NCBI GenBank assembly: GCA_003052455.1
Contig: QAPD01000045.1
Span: 62,001 to 126,000 of the forward strand
Direction of reading: 5' to 3'
DNA: 64,000 bases
DNA from: Sphaerisporangium cinnabarinum
GTDB lineage: Bacteria > Actinomycetota > Actinomycetes > Actinomycetales > Cellulomonadaceae
Under the pieces are notes generated by a model that worked only from the letters and a program-made list of their open reading frames with translations, had not been told where the DNA came from and did no database searches. Position numbers and translations under genes: made by a program. Below are positions 18,083-27,690 of this stretch, in pieces. Every line of letters begins with the position of its first letter. Position 1 is the stretch's first letter.

Positions 18083-19424
18083 GGTCGGCCGCCCGTGCTC
18101 GTGCCGGCGGGGCGCCGGTCGAGGCGTCGCGCGGCGAGCTCGAGCGCGCCGCGAGCGCCGTCGGCGTCGGGGGTGCCGTCGTACCAGCGGACGACGGTGA
18201 CGCCCCTCCTGCGCAGCTCGTGGATGCGGGCGTCGCGCTCGTGGCGGGTGATGCGCCAGGCGACGGCGACGTGCTCGTCGACGTCGGCGGCGTTCACGGG
18301 CGGGAGGACGTCGACGACGACGACCACGTGGCCCGTGTCGTGCCACTGGTGGGCGAGCCGGGGCGCTTCGTCGTCGAGGAGGGTGGAGAAGAGGTAGACG
18401 GCGGCGCCGGCCGCGACCTGGGGCGGCCGGTGGCGCGCGGTGGGGTCGCCGACGGGCCGGGCGAGGGCGAGCCCGTGGAGGATGCGGCGCAGGTGGCGTC
18501 GTCCGCCGCCGGCGCGGACGGGTCGGGCGAGGCGACCGAGGTCGTCCAGGGCGACGCGGTCGCCGTCGGCGAGGACGGCGTGCGCGACGGACGCGGCGGC
18601 GTGCCGCGCGAGGTCGAGGGACGTGGGCTCGTCGGGGCGCTGCTCGCCGACGCCGTTCCAGGTGGCGAGGTCGGGGGCGACGTCGTCGCGGGAGTCGAGG
18701 ACGAGGACGACGGTGGCCTCGGCCGTGCCGTAGGTGCGGCGGACGTACAGGGTGGCGAGGTCGGGTGCGCGGCGGGCGGTGGCGCGCCAGTCGATGCGAC
18801 GGAGGCGGTCCCCGGGGCGGTATGCGTCGACGTCGCGGAGCTCGGTGCCGTCTCCGGGGCGGCGGGAGGTGCGGGGGCCGGAGAGCCCGCGCAGCCGGGA
18901 GGAGCGGGGCGTGCGGCCGAGGGGCACGGCGCGGGGCAGGACGAGGCGCCGCGGTCCGGAGGCGACGTGGGGCGGCTGCTCCTCGACGCCGTCGGGCCCG
19001 TAGGCGGCGTGGTCGACGCGCAAGGTGTCGGTCGGGCCGGTGCGGACGGACGGAGCCCGCCAGGTGAGGTCGCGCGAGCCGTGGGAGACATCGACGAGGC
19101 GTTCGGTGACGAGTCCGCCGGGGGCGACGCCGCGCACGCGCAGGAGCTCGACGTCCGGGGGGACCTGGGCGCGCACGCGTGCGGTGAGGGTCCCGGGCGG
19201 CGCGGCGGGGTCGAGGGTGACGCGGAGCGTCACCGGCTGCCGGGGTCGGCGGGTCCAGCCCCAGACGGCGGCGAGGAGGGGCGCGACGCCGAGGAGCGCC
19301 GCGTCGGGCCGGCGCAGGAGCACGCCGAGCCCGAGCAGCGTGGCGCCGAGGAGGAGCCCGGCGCCGAGGTGGACGGTGGTGCGCCACGGGGGCGGTGCCT
19401 CGGGGTCGGGCGTCGCGGGGCCGG

Positions 19425-19428
<4 letters not shown>
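18079..19428 (-). CDS. DUF58 domain-containing protein
   Basis: A 449-residue protein with two membrane helices near residues 20-60 and a C-terminal vWA-like DUF58 domain. The hallmark GDGTELRDVDAYRPGDRLRRIDWRATAR is cited as positions ~235-262; RIDWRATAR is the key segment. A D-rich vWA strand, VVLVLDSRDDVAP, follows. MoxR AAA+ ATPases and DUF58 proteins work as pairs, thought to act as chaperones for metal insertion or membrane complex assembly. The GTG start overlaps the moxR stop (GTGA). It sits mid-operon, between MoxR and a membrane protein. Confidence 0.88.
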
Positions 19429-20419
<991 letters not shown>

Positions 20420-20423
<4 letters not shown>

Positions 20424-20956
20424 CGGGGTGTCCCTTCGCCGGGGCGTTCCGGGGTGGTGGGCAGGCGGTCGAGGGCGGTGAGCCAGGCGTGGAGCTCTGC
20501 GGGGGTGGGGAGGCGTCCGGTGGTGGTGAGGTCGTGGGCGGTGCGGGCGACGCGGGGGCCGAGGAGGTGGGCGACGGCGGGTGCTGCCGTGGGGTCGTCG
20601 AGGGGTCCGGTGCCGTGGCGGGCGAGGAGCTGGTCGGTGAGGTGGCGCATGCGGCGGGCTGTGGTGGGGGTGACGCGTCCGTCGCGTCCGAGGACGGACC
20701 AGGCGAGGTCGGAGACGTCGCGGCGGTTGCCGTCGCGCCGGAGGGTGGGGAGGTGGGGCCAGACGGTGTCGCCGGCGTAGCCGGTGCGGTGCCGGAGCAG
20801 GGTGGCGGCGATGCCGAGGGCGGTGAGCGTGAGGGCGTGGGCGGGTGAGGCGCCGAGGGTGGTGAGGAGGATGCCGAGGCCGACGACGGTGGCGGCGGTG
20901 CGCAGGGTGGTCCGGTCGGTGGGTCGGAGGCTGGCCCAGCGTGCGCGGGGGTTCAC
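20420..20956 (-). CDS. Hypothetical membrane protein in the MoxR operon
   Basis: A 178-residue protein with two N-terminal hydrophobic helices (TTLRTAATVVGLGILLTTLG and then HALTLTALGIAATLL) and a C-terminal soluble helical part. The position, between DUF4129 and MoxR, is where many actinobacteria carry a DUF4350 protein, but the sequence shows no clear DUF4350 features. Start is the GTG at 20956, overlapping the DUF4129 stop (GTGA). No function can be named. Confidence 0.7.
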
Positions 20957-21732
20957 GGGCGTGCTCGGTGGTCGGCGGGGGTGGGGGTGTCGGGGGTCGG
21001 GTCGGGTGGTGTGCCGAGGTCGGTCGCGATGCGGGTGAGCGCGTGGCGGGCGGCGTCGAGGTCGGCGGTGCCGAGGGTGTGCTCTCCGAACCGGGCGTGG
21101 TGGTAGAGGCGGCGCAGGGTGGCGACGGCGTGGGGGTCGGCGGGTGTGCTGGTGAGGACGGCGGTGGTGAACTCGGTGGGGGTCTGGGCGGGGTCGCGTC
21201 GGGTGCCGGCGCGGGCGGCGGCGCGTTCGAGGGCGACCCAGGCGGCGACGACGGCGTCGTGGGGGTCGGCGTCGGGGGTGCGCAGCTGGGTGCGGACGCG
21301 GTGGACGGCGTCGCGGAGCTCGGGGACGACCTGGTCCTGGGCGAGGTGTGCGGTGTCTCCGGGTGGGGCGAGGAGCAGGTCGCGGTGGCGTCGTCGGACG
21401 AGGAGCCGTGGCAGGTACCGGCGGGCGAGGAGGACGAGGACCACGAGGACGGCGGCGCCGAGGAACCACAGGAGGTAGGTGTCGAAGGACATGCCGGTCG
21501 CGTCGACGGGGATCTCGAGCTCTCGGGGTGCGGTGGGTGCTTCCTGGGGGACGTTCTCGGGCGGCGGGCCGGTGGGGTCGCGGGCGAGGGCGCTGAGCCA
21601 GGCGGGCGCGGTCCAGCTCCAGGGGGCGGCGGTCGCGGCGGCGAGCACGGCCGCGAGCGCCAGTGCGGCGACGGCGGTGAAGCGGGCCGGGCCGGGCCGG
21701 CGGTGGTCGTGGTCCCCCTGCGTCGTGGTCAT
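20953..21732 (-). CDS. DUF4129 domain-containing membrane protein
   Basis: A 259-residue protein. An N-terminal membrane helix is followed by an extracytoplasmic Pro-rich stretch, a second helix (TYLLWFLGAAVLVVLVLLARR) and a cytoplasmic DUF4129 domain. That domain has DAVVAAWVALERAAARAG, TPTEFTTAVL and the ending LRRLYHHARFGEHTL. DUF4129 proteins accompany MoxR/DUF58 and resemble the C-terminal helix of transglutaminase-like membrane proteins. Starts at an ATG overlapping the DUF3866 stop (ATGA). Confidence 0.82.
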   Translation of the reverse strand: MTTTQGDHDHRRPGPARFTAVAALALAAVLAAATAAPWSWTAPAWLSALARDPTGPPPENVPQEAPTAPRELEIPVDATGMSFDTYLLWFLGAAVLVVLVLLARRYLPRLLVRRRHRDLLLAPPGDTAHLAQDQVVPELRDAVHRVRTQLRTPDADPHDAVVAAWVALERAAARAGTRRDPAQTPTEFTTAVLTSTPADPHAVATLRRLYHHARFGEHTLGTADLDAARHALTRIATDLGTPPDPTPDTPTPADHRARP

Positions 21733-22898
21733 GCGGGTCTGAGGGACTCGGCGTGGGCGCCGGCGACGGCGGCGGTGAGGAAGGCGGCGGGGTCGGTGTC
21801 GAGGCCGCGGCCCATGGTGGACAGGCGGACGGGGGTGTCGTGCAGGGCGTGGAGGAGGTCGGGTCCGGCGGGGACGGGGACGGGGTGGTGGCGGCCGGTG
21901 GGGGCGGCGAGGGTGTGGGCCTGGTGGGTGATGCGGGCGGTGAGGTCGGGGCCCCAGCCGGGGAGGTTCTCGACGTCGGGGGTGGGGACGGGCAGGGGGA
22001 GGTCGCTGGGGGCGAGGGCGACGCGGCCGTAGGCGGTGAGGGAGTGGTGGGAGATGCCGAGGTGGCGGTCGCGGGGGTCGGCGCCGGAGACGCGCAGGGA
22101 GGCGACGGGTCGGCCGCGGAGGGTGGCGACGGCGTTGAGGGCTTCGCCGGCGGCGACGCCGGAGAAGCCCCAGCGGGTGCCGGTGCCGAGGTTGCCGGGT
22201 CCTTGGGCGACGACGACGAGGTCGGCGCCGGTGACGTGGTGGGCGGCGAGGAGGCCGGTGTGGACGGTGACGGCTTCGAGGTCGCCGCCGAAGGCTTGGC
22301 CGACGGTGATGCAGGTGTCGATCCAGCCGGTGTCGCGCAGGGTGGCGATGGTGCGGGAGAACGCGGCGGGCAGGGCGCCGCCGTCGGTCATGACGTAGGC
22401 GATGCGGGGGGTGGGGCGGCCTGCGAGCGCGGCGGCGTGGCGGGCGCCGGCGACGACGGCGGGCAGGGCGGAGTGGAGGTCGGCGACGACGACGGGGGTG
22501 TCGGCGAGGTCGTCGGCGTCGCGCAGGGTGTCGTGGTGGGGGGACTCCTGCTCGTCGACGCCGAGGACGAGGGCTTGCAGGGGGGTGTAGCGGGCCTTGA
22601 CGAGGTGGCCGGGTCCGGGCGTGGGGTCGGGCGGGAGGGGGGTGGCGGGCCGGGCGGGGCCGACGACGAGCGCGTAGCCGCCGGTGCCGAGGCCGCGGGC
22701 GAGGGCGGAGACGTTGAGGAGGACGTGGTCGCCGGGGTGGGGGGTGCCGACGAGCTGGGTGTAGGCGAGGGCGCGCACGGTGGCGTGGGGGTCGTCGGGG
22801 CGTCCGGGCAGGGGTGTGTGGAGCTTGACGTCGAGCTCTTGGGCTCCGGTCCAGGCCTTCGCGTGCGACACCACGGTCGCGGTCCGCCACGTGATCAC
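21729..22898 (-). CDS. DUF3866 family protein
   Basis: A 389-residue actinobacterial protein of unknown function. The N-terminus VITWRTATVVSHAKAWTGAQELDV is cited as positions 1-24. Later blocks are PVVVADLHSALPAVVAGAR, RIAYVMTDGGALPAAFS, CITVGQAFGGDLEAVTVHTGL and VVVAQGPGNLGTGTRWGFSG. I set the start at the GTG at 22898 instead of 22907 because TAGGGT (22911-22906) would otherwise overlap the start codon, and the family begins with a short MIxWR. It heads the MoxR operon and is divergent from pafB across only 35 bp. Confidence 0.82.
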   Translation of the reverse strand: MITWRTATVVSHAKAWTGAQELDVKLHTPLPGRPDDPHATVRALAYTQLVGTPHPGDHVLLNVSALARGLGTGGYALVVGPARPATPLPPDPTPGPGHLVKARYTPLQALVLGVDEQESPHHDTLRDADDLADTPVVVADLHSALPAVVAGARHAAALAGRPTPRIAYVMTDGGALPAAFSRTIATLRDTGWIDTCITVGQAFGGDLEAVTVHTGLLAAHHVTGADLVVVAQGPGNLGTGTRWGFSGVAAGEALNAVATLRGRPVASLRVSGADPRDRHLGISHHSLTAYGRVALAPSDLPLPVPTPDVENLPGWGPDLTARITHQAHTLAAPTGRHHPVPVPAGPDLLHALHDTPVRLSTMGRGLDTDPAAFLTAAVAGAHAESLRPA

Positions 22899-22905
22899 GC
22901 GGCAC

Positions 22906-22926
22906 ACCCTATCGACCGACTAGCGT
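22906..22926. promoter_or_regulatory. Back-to-back leaderless promoters of DUF3866 and pafB
   Basis: TAGGGT on the minus strand (22911-22906) is 7 bases before the DUF3866 GTG. TAGCGT on the plus strand (22921-22926) is 7 bases before the pafB ATG. Only 9 bp separate the two hexamers, so each promoter's -35 region must lie at or beyond the other's -10 or inside the other gene's start. Confidence 0.6.
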
Positions 22927-22933
22927 GGTGCCG

Positions 22934-24007
22934 ATGTCCGAGCCCACTGCTGCCTCCGCGCCCTCCGTCGCGTCGTCGTCGGGGGGCTCGTCGACGAACC
23001 CTGCGGCGCGTCTGCTGAACCTGGTGATCGCGTTGGTGAACACGAACGCGTCGATGACGAAGCAGCAGATCCGGTCGAGCGTGGCGGGGTACGGGGACGC
23101 ACCCTCGCCCGACGCGTTCGAACGGATGTTCGAGCGGGACAAGGACACGCTGCGCGACCTGGGCATCCCGATCGTCACGGTGGACGGGGGCGGGCACGCG
23201 GACGAGGTGGGGTACCGGATCGACCAGGACGCGTACGCGCTGCCGGCGGTGGACCTCACACCCGCGGAGCTGGGGGTGCTGGCGCTGGCGGCGCAGTTCT
23301 GGCAGGACAAGACGTTGCGGACGGACATCTCGCGCGCGCTGACGAAGCTGCGGGCGGCCGGTGCGGGGGAGACCGCGATGGACGTCGTGGCGGGTCTGGC
23401 GCCGCGGGTGCGGGCGGTGGGGGACGCGTACGCGACGCTCATGGACGCGATCTCGGCGCGGCGCGTGGTGTCGTTCACGTACCGGGCGGCGAGCACGGGC
23501 GAGGTGCGGCCGCGCCGGGTGCAGCCGTGGCGCATCGCGGCGCGGCGCGGCGGCTGGTACCTGGTGGGCCTGGACCTGGACCGGGGCGCGCCCCGGTCCT
23601 ACCGGCTGAGCCGGGTCGAGGGACGGGTGCGGGCGTCGGGGCCGCGCGACGCGTTCGAGGTGCCGGCGCACGTGGACGTGGACACGGCGCTGGGCACGCG
23701 CGACGCGGGCGGGCTCGCACGCTTGGCGGTGGTGCCCGAGCGTGCGGGGGCGCTGCGGGCGCGCGGCACGGTCGTGGGCTCGGTGCCCGACGCGCGGGCG
23801 GGCGACGGCGCGGGCCGCGACGTGCTCGAGGTGGCGTACGACGTGCGGTACGCGATGGCCGACGAGGTCGTGGGGTACGGGGACGCGGTGCTGGTGCTGG
23901 GCCCGCCGGACCTGCGCGAGGCGGTCGTGCGGCGGCTGCGCGACGCGGCGGGACTGGCGACGGGCCCGGCCGACGGCGGCGGGCAGGCGGAGGTGGAGCG
24001 TGGCTGA
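22934..24007 (+). CDS. pafB: WYL-domain transcriptional activator subunit PafB
   Basis: A 357-residue protein: a winged HTH in the first ~110 residues (NPAARLLNLVIALVNTNA, MTKQQIRSSVAGYG), a WYL domain (VVSFTYRAAS..RRVQPWRI..RGGWYLVGLD) and a WCX C-terminal domain. PafB pairs with PafC to activate DNA-damage genes independently of LexA in mycobacteria. The ATG at 22934 is preferred because TAGCGT is 7 bases before it; a GTG at 22925 would overlap that hexamer. It overlaps pafC by 8 bp. The proteasome ligase gene pafA, usually upstream, is not adjacent here. Confidence 0.92.
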   Translation: MSEPTAASAPSVASSSGGSSTNPAARLLNLVIALVNTNASMTKQQIRSSVAGYGDAPSPDAFERMFERDKDTLRDLGIPIVTVDGGGHADEVGYRIDQDAYALPAVDLTPAELGVLALAAQFWQDKTLRTDISRALTKLRAAGAGETAMDVVAGLAPRVRAVGDAYATLMDAISARRVVSFTYRAASTGEVRPRRVQPWRIAARRGGWYLVGLDLDRGAPRSYRLSRVEGRVRASGPRDAFEVPAHVDVDTALGTRDAGGLARLAVVPERAGALRARGTVVGSVPDARAGDGAGRDVLEVAYDVRYAMADEVVGYGDAVLVLGPPDLREAVVRRLRDAAGLATGPADGGGQAEVERG

Positions 24008-25007
24008 GCGCGCGGACGACCGGCTGGTGCGCCTGCTGGGCATCGTGGCGTACCTCGACGGGGCGGGACCGGTGCCGGTGGGCGAGCTCGCCCGGCACTT
24101 CGGCGTCAGCGAGCGCCAGGTCCTGGACGACGTCGACGCCCTGTGGGTGTCGGGCACACCCGGGTACTGGCCCGACGACCTCATCGACTTCGACGCGGAC
24201 TCGATCGAGCGCGGCGTGGTGCGCCTCACCGAGGCGCGCGGCATGACGCGCCCCCTGCGGCTGGGTACCCGGGAGGCGGTCGCGCTCATCGCGGCGCTGC
24301 GCGCGATGCGCGAGACGGCGGCGGTGCAGGCCGACCCGGAGCGTGCGGGCGTCGTGGAGTCGGTGCTGCGCAAGCTGACCGACGCGACCGGGGAGGCCGC
24401 GGCGGCGCTCGACGTGCAGCTCGCACCCGAGGGCGACCCGCGCGTGGTCGCGGCCATCACGAGCGCGCTCGTCGCGGGCCACCGCCTGCGCATCCGGTAC
24501 GTCACCGCGGCGGACGAGGAGTCCGAGCGCGACGTGGACCCCGTGTCCCTGCACACGCAGGACGAGCACGCCTACCTGCTCGCGTGGTGCCACCGCGCCC
24601 AGGGGCGGCGCACGTTCCGCGTCGACCGCATCCTCGCCGCCACCGAGCTCGACCAGGCCGTCGAGCGGCACGACGTCGACCCCGACGTGGACTTCACGCC
24701 CACCGGCGACGCGCCCCTCGCGACCATCACGTTCGCCAGCCCGGCGCGCGCCGTGGCGGAGCAGGTCCCCGTGGAGTCGGTGCGCAACCTGCCGGGCGGC
24801 GCGTTCGAGGTGCGGCTGCGCGTCACCAACCCCGTGTGGCTGCGCCAGCTCCTCACCGAGCGCGCCCGCCACGTCCTGGCCGTCGAGCCGGCCGCCGTCG
24901 CGCAGGACGTGCGCGAGGCCGCGAGCGCCGCCCTGGCCGCGTACGCGCACCTGCCCGCCGACGTCCCGGGCGGCGACTCGTCGGGCGACGACCGCGCCGC
25001 TGGTTAG
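24000..25007 (+). CDS. pafC: WYL-domain transcriptional activator subunit PafC
   Basis: A 335-residue paralogue of PafB. The N-terminal HTH is RLVRLLGIVAYLDGAGPVPV..LARHFGVSERQVLDDVDAL. The WYL domain contains RLRIRYVTAADEESERDVDPVSL and AYLLAWCHRAQGRRTFRVDRIL, and the WCX domain follows. The GTG start lies inside the pafB end, with GGAGG a few bases upstream, which decides the start. It would form the PafBC heterodimer. Its stop TAG is part of the TAGGGT hexamer of the next gene. Confidence 0.92.
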   Translation: MAERADDRLVRLLGIVAYLDGAGPVPVGELARHFGVSERQVLDDVDALWVSGTPGYWPDDLIDFDADSIERGVVRLTEARGMTRPLRLGTREAVALIAALRAMRETAAVQADPERAGVVESVLRKLTDATGEAAAALDVQLAPEGDPRVVAAITSALVAGHRLRIRYVTAADEESERDVDPVSLHTQDEHAYLLAWCHRAQGRRTFRVDRILAATELDQAVERHDVDPDVDFTPTGDAPLATITFASPARAVAEQVPVESVRNLPGGAFEVRLRVTNPVWLRQLLTERARHVLAVEPAAVAQDVREAASAALAAYAHLPADVPGGDSSGDDRAAG

Positions 25008-25017
25008 GGTGGGCGGC

Positions 25018-25344
25018 ATGTGGTTCTGGGTCTGGACGCTGCTCGTCGTGGGCACGCTCGTGGGTGCGTTCTTCCTGGCGCGGCGCCTGTGGCGGTCGGT
25101 CAAGGGCCTGGGACGTGAGCTGTCGCGCGCGTCGCAGGTCGCGGCAGACCTGGGTGCGCGGGCGGACGAGCTGGCGCGAGCCCAGCAGGAGGCGCAGCCC
25201 TCGACGGCGCCCACGCTGTTCGACGACCCGGTCGAGCTGCGCGCCCGGGTGGACGTGCTGCGCGCGGACCGCGAGGAGCGGCGCGTGCTGCGGCGCCGCC
25301 GCGACGAGCTGGTGTGGTCCCGCTGGCGGCGGTTCAACGCCTGA
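25018..25344 (+). CDS. Small membrane-anchored hypothetical protein
   Basis: A 108-residue protein: an N-terminal Trp-rich membrane helix (MWFWVWTLLVVGTLVGAFFLA), then a basic, helical, coiled-coil-like region ending in VWSRWRRFNA. A small protein of this shape commonly sits between pafC and tatA in actinobacteria; no function is known. TAGGGT overlaps the pafC stop and lies 7 bases before this ATG, so it probably has its own leaderless promoter as well as read-through. Confidence 0.75.
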   Translation: MWFWVWTLLVVGTLVGAFFLARRLWRSVKGLGRELSRASQVAADLGARADELARAQQEAQPSTAPTLFDDPVELRARVDVLRADREERRVLRRRRDELVWSRWRRFNA

Positions 25345-25437
25345 CCGGCACCGCGGGACGGGGGGCGCCGTGACCTATGATGGCGCGAAGAGCAACGTCG
25401 CCCCTGGCCGCCCACGAGTAGGTAGTAGGTTCCCGCC

Positions 25438-25746
25438 GTGAACATCCTTCGTCACCCCGCGACGATCGTCGTCCTCATCCTCCTGGTCCTGCTGCTCTTC
25501 GGGTCGAAGCGGCTCCCCGACATGGCGCGCTCCGTCGGCCAGTCGCTGAAGATCTTCAAGAAGGAGGTCAAGGACCTGCGCGAGGACGACGACGCGACGA
25601 CGACCACGACGCCGTCGGGCACCACCGCCACGACGAGCACCGGCACCACGACCGGCGCCACGACGACCGGCGCGGCGGGCACGGGTGCGACGAGCGTGAC
25701 GGGGGGCACGGCGTCGTCCACGCAGGACGACACCCCCAAGGCGTAG
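25438..25746 (+). CDS. tatA: Twin-arginine translocase subunit TatA
   Basis: A 102-residue Tat subunit. One membrane helix (ATIVVLILLVLLLFGSKRLP) is followed by the amphipathic helix DMARSVGQSLKIFKKEVKDL, the exact TatA layout including the FG-x-KRLP hinge. The C-terminal ~45 residues are an unusually Thr/Gly/Ala-rich low-complexity tail. TatA forms the folded-protein pore with TatC, encoded 3 bp downstream. The GTG at 25438 has TAGGTT six bases upstream. Confidence 0.93.
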   Translation: MNILRHPATIVVLILLVLLLFGSKRLPDMARSVGQSLKIFKKEVKDLREDDDATTTTTPSGTTATTSTGTTTGATTTGAAGTGATSVTGGTASSTQDDTPKA

Positions 25747-25749
25747 TCG

Positions 25750-26526
25750 GTGTCCCGCTCTCCCCGTGACCCCGAGGGGCGCATGCCCCTGCGCGAGCAT
25801 CTCGTCGAGATCCGCAAGCGCCTCTTCCTCGCCGCGATCGGCATCGTCCTCGGTGCCGTGGTCGGGTGGATCGTGTACGAGCCGGTGCTGCAGGCGCTGC
25901 AGCAGCCGCTCGTCGACGCGGCCGAGCGCCGCGACGTCCTGACGGGCCTGAACTTCGAGGGCGTGGCCACGGCCATCGACATGAAGGTCAAGGTCTCCCT
26001 GTTCCTCGGCGTCCTGCTGTCGAGCCCGTGGTGGCTGTACCAGCTCTTCGCGTTCATCACGCCCGGCCTGACGTCCAAGGAGAAGCGGTACGCGTTCGGG
26101 TTCATCGGCGCCGCCGTCCCGCTGTTCCTCGCCGGCGTCGCGCTCGCGTGGGTGATGCTGCCGCGCGCGGTCGCGCTCCTCAACGAGTTCGTGCCCGACG
26201 GCAGCGCGAACCTCATCAACGCCCAGATGTACCTCGGGTTCGTCATGCGCCTCATGCTCGCGTTCGGCATCGCGTTCCTCGTGCCTGTGATCATGGTCGC
26301 GCTCAACACGATGGGCGTGGTGCGCGCCGCGACGTGGCTCGCCGGGTGGCGCTGGGCCGTGCTGATCTCGTTCCTGTTCGCCGCGATCATGACCCCCACG
26401 CCCGACGTGCTCACCATGTTCTGCGTCGCGCTGCCCATCTGCGCCCTGTACTTCCTCGCCTACGGGATCTCCGTCCTGCACGACCGGCGCGTCGACCAGC
26501 GCGACGCCGCCCGGCTCGCCCTGTGA
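25750..26526 (+). CDS. tatC: Twin-arginine translocase subunit TatC
   Basis: A 258-residue, six-helix membrane protein that recognises Tat signal peptides. Conserved are the N-terminal PLREHLVEIRKRL, the periplasmic loop (FITPGLTSKEKRYAF with the conserved Pro and Glu), the LMLAFGIAFLVPV helix and the closing MTPTPDVLTMFCVALP. Starts at a GTG three bases after the tatA stop, so it is translated from the same message. No TatB is in this window, in line with the TatAC plus separate TatB layout of actinobacteria. Confidence 0.94.
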   Translation: MSRSPRDPEGRMPLREHLVEIRKRLFLAAIGIVLGAVVGWIVYEPVLQALQQPLVDAAERRDVLTGLNFEGVATAIDMKVKVSLFLGVLLSSPWWLYQLFAFITPGLTSKEKRYAFGFIGAAVPLFLAGVALAWVMLPRAVALLNEFVPDGSANLINAQMYLGFVMRLMLAFGIAFLVPVIMVALNTMGVVRAATWLAGWRWAVLISFLFAAIMTPTPDVLTMFCVALPICALYFLAYGISVLHDRRVDQRDAARLAL

Positions 26527-26569
26527 GCACCGCGCCCCGGCCGCGCCCCACCGGGCGCGGGGACCGCGC

Positions 26570-27640
26570 GTGAGCACGGTCGCGCTCGTCGTCAACCCCA
26601 CGGCCGGGCGCGGACGGGGCCGCACCGCCGGCCGCCGCACCGCCGAGGCGCTCACCGCGGCCGGGCACGACGTCCTCGACCTCAGCGCCCCCAGCCTGCC
26701 CCTCGCGCAGGAGTCCGCCGACGCGGCCGTCCGCGGCACCGTCGCGGCCGCGGGCGTGGACGCGCTCGTCGTCGTCGGCGGCGACGGCATGGTGCACCTC
26801 GGCGTCAACGCCACCGCGGGCACCGGGGTGCCGCTCGGCATCGTCGCCGTGGGGACCGGGAACGACTTCGCCCACGCTCTCGACCTGCCCACCGGCCGTC
26901 CCGACCGCTGCGTCGACGCCCTCCTGGCCGCGCTCGGCCCCGCCGCGAGCGCCGGGGCGCGCGTGCGGGTGGTCGACGCCGCGCGGGTCGCGGGCGAGCA
27001 CGTGCCCGTCGCGCGCTGGTACGCGGGCGTGCTGTCCGCCGGGATCGACGCCGCGGTGAACGCGCACGCCAACGCGGCGACCTGGCCGCGCGGACGGTCC
27101 CGGTACGCGCGCTCCGCCCTGACGGAGATCACCCGCTACCGGCCCTACGGGTACCGCGTCACGGTGCGGGGCGTGCCCGTGGGCGACGACGTGCCGGACG
27201 TCCTCGCCGGGGCGCCCCTGCTGCCCGTGCCCGACGCCGCGCAGCACCCGGGCGCGGCGGGCGGCCCGGGCGGGCGGGCGTTCGCGTGGGAGTCGCCGGG
27301 CGCGCTCGTCGCCGTCGCGAACAGCCCCCGCTTCGGCGGCGGGGTCCGGGTCGCGCCCGGCGCCGTGCCCGACGACGGCCTGCTGGACGTCGTCGTCGCG
27401 GGCCCGCTCGGGCGGTGGGGCGCCGCGCGCGTCTTCCCCGGCATGTACGCGGGCCGTCACCTCGCCCACCGCGCGGTCGGGACCGTGCGCGCGACGTCGG
27501 TCACGGTCGAGCCGACCGCCGCGGGCGCCGCGCCGCCGCACGCGTTCGCCGACGGGGAGCACCTCGGCCCGCTCCCGCTGCGCGTGGACGTCGTCCCCGG
27601 GGCGCTGCGCGTGCTCGACGCCGCGGTCCCCGCGCGCTGA
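26570..27640 (+). CDS. Diacylglycerol kinase-family (YegS/DAGK-like) lipid kinase
   Basis: A 356-residue protein. The nucleotide-binding N-terminal domain has ALVVNPTAGRGRG, LVVVGGDGMVHLGVN and GIVAVGTGNDFAHALDLP, the diacylglycerol/sphingosine kinase motifs. The C-terminal beta domain contains RWYAGVLSAGIDAAVN and NSPRFGGGVRVAPGAVPDDGLLDVVV, and then the FADGEHLG segment. It would phosphorylate a lipid alcohol. It lies between tatC and helY, as such genes do in related genomes. Starts at a GTG 43 bases after tatC. Confidence 0.9.
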   Translation: MSTVALVVNPTAGRGRGRTAGRRTAEALTAAGHDVLDLSAPSLPLAQESADAAVRGTVAAAGVDALVVVGGDGMVHLGVNATAGTGVPLGIVAVGTGNDFAHALDLPTGRPDRCVDALLAALGPAASAGARVRVVDAARVAGEHVPVARWYAGVLSAGIDAAVNAHANAATWPRGRSRYARSALTEITRYRPYGYRVTVRGVPVGDDVPDVLAGAPLLPVPDAAQHPGAAGGPGGRAFAWESPGALVAVANSPRFGGGVRVAPGAVPDDGLLDVVVAGPLGRWGAARVFPGMYAGRHLAHRAVGTVRATSVTVEPTAAGAAPPHAFADGEHLGPLPLRVDVVPGALRVLDAAVPAR

Positions 27641-27678
27641 GCAGGGGTCTCTCGACCGGCGAGGTGGGCGGCGGACCG

Positions 27679-27684
27679 TAGGCT
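27679..27684 (+). promoter_or_regulatory. Leaderless -10 element of helY
   Basis: TAGGCT, six bases before the ATG at 27691. Confidence 0.55.
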
Positions 27685-27690
27685 GACGGC

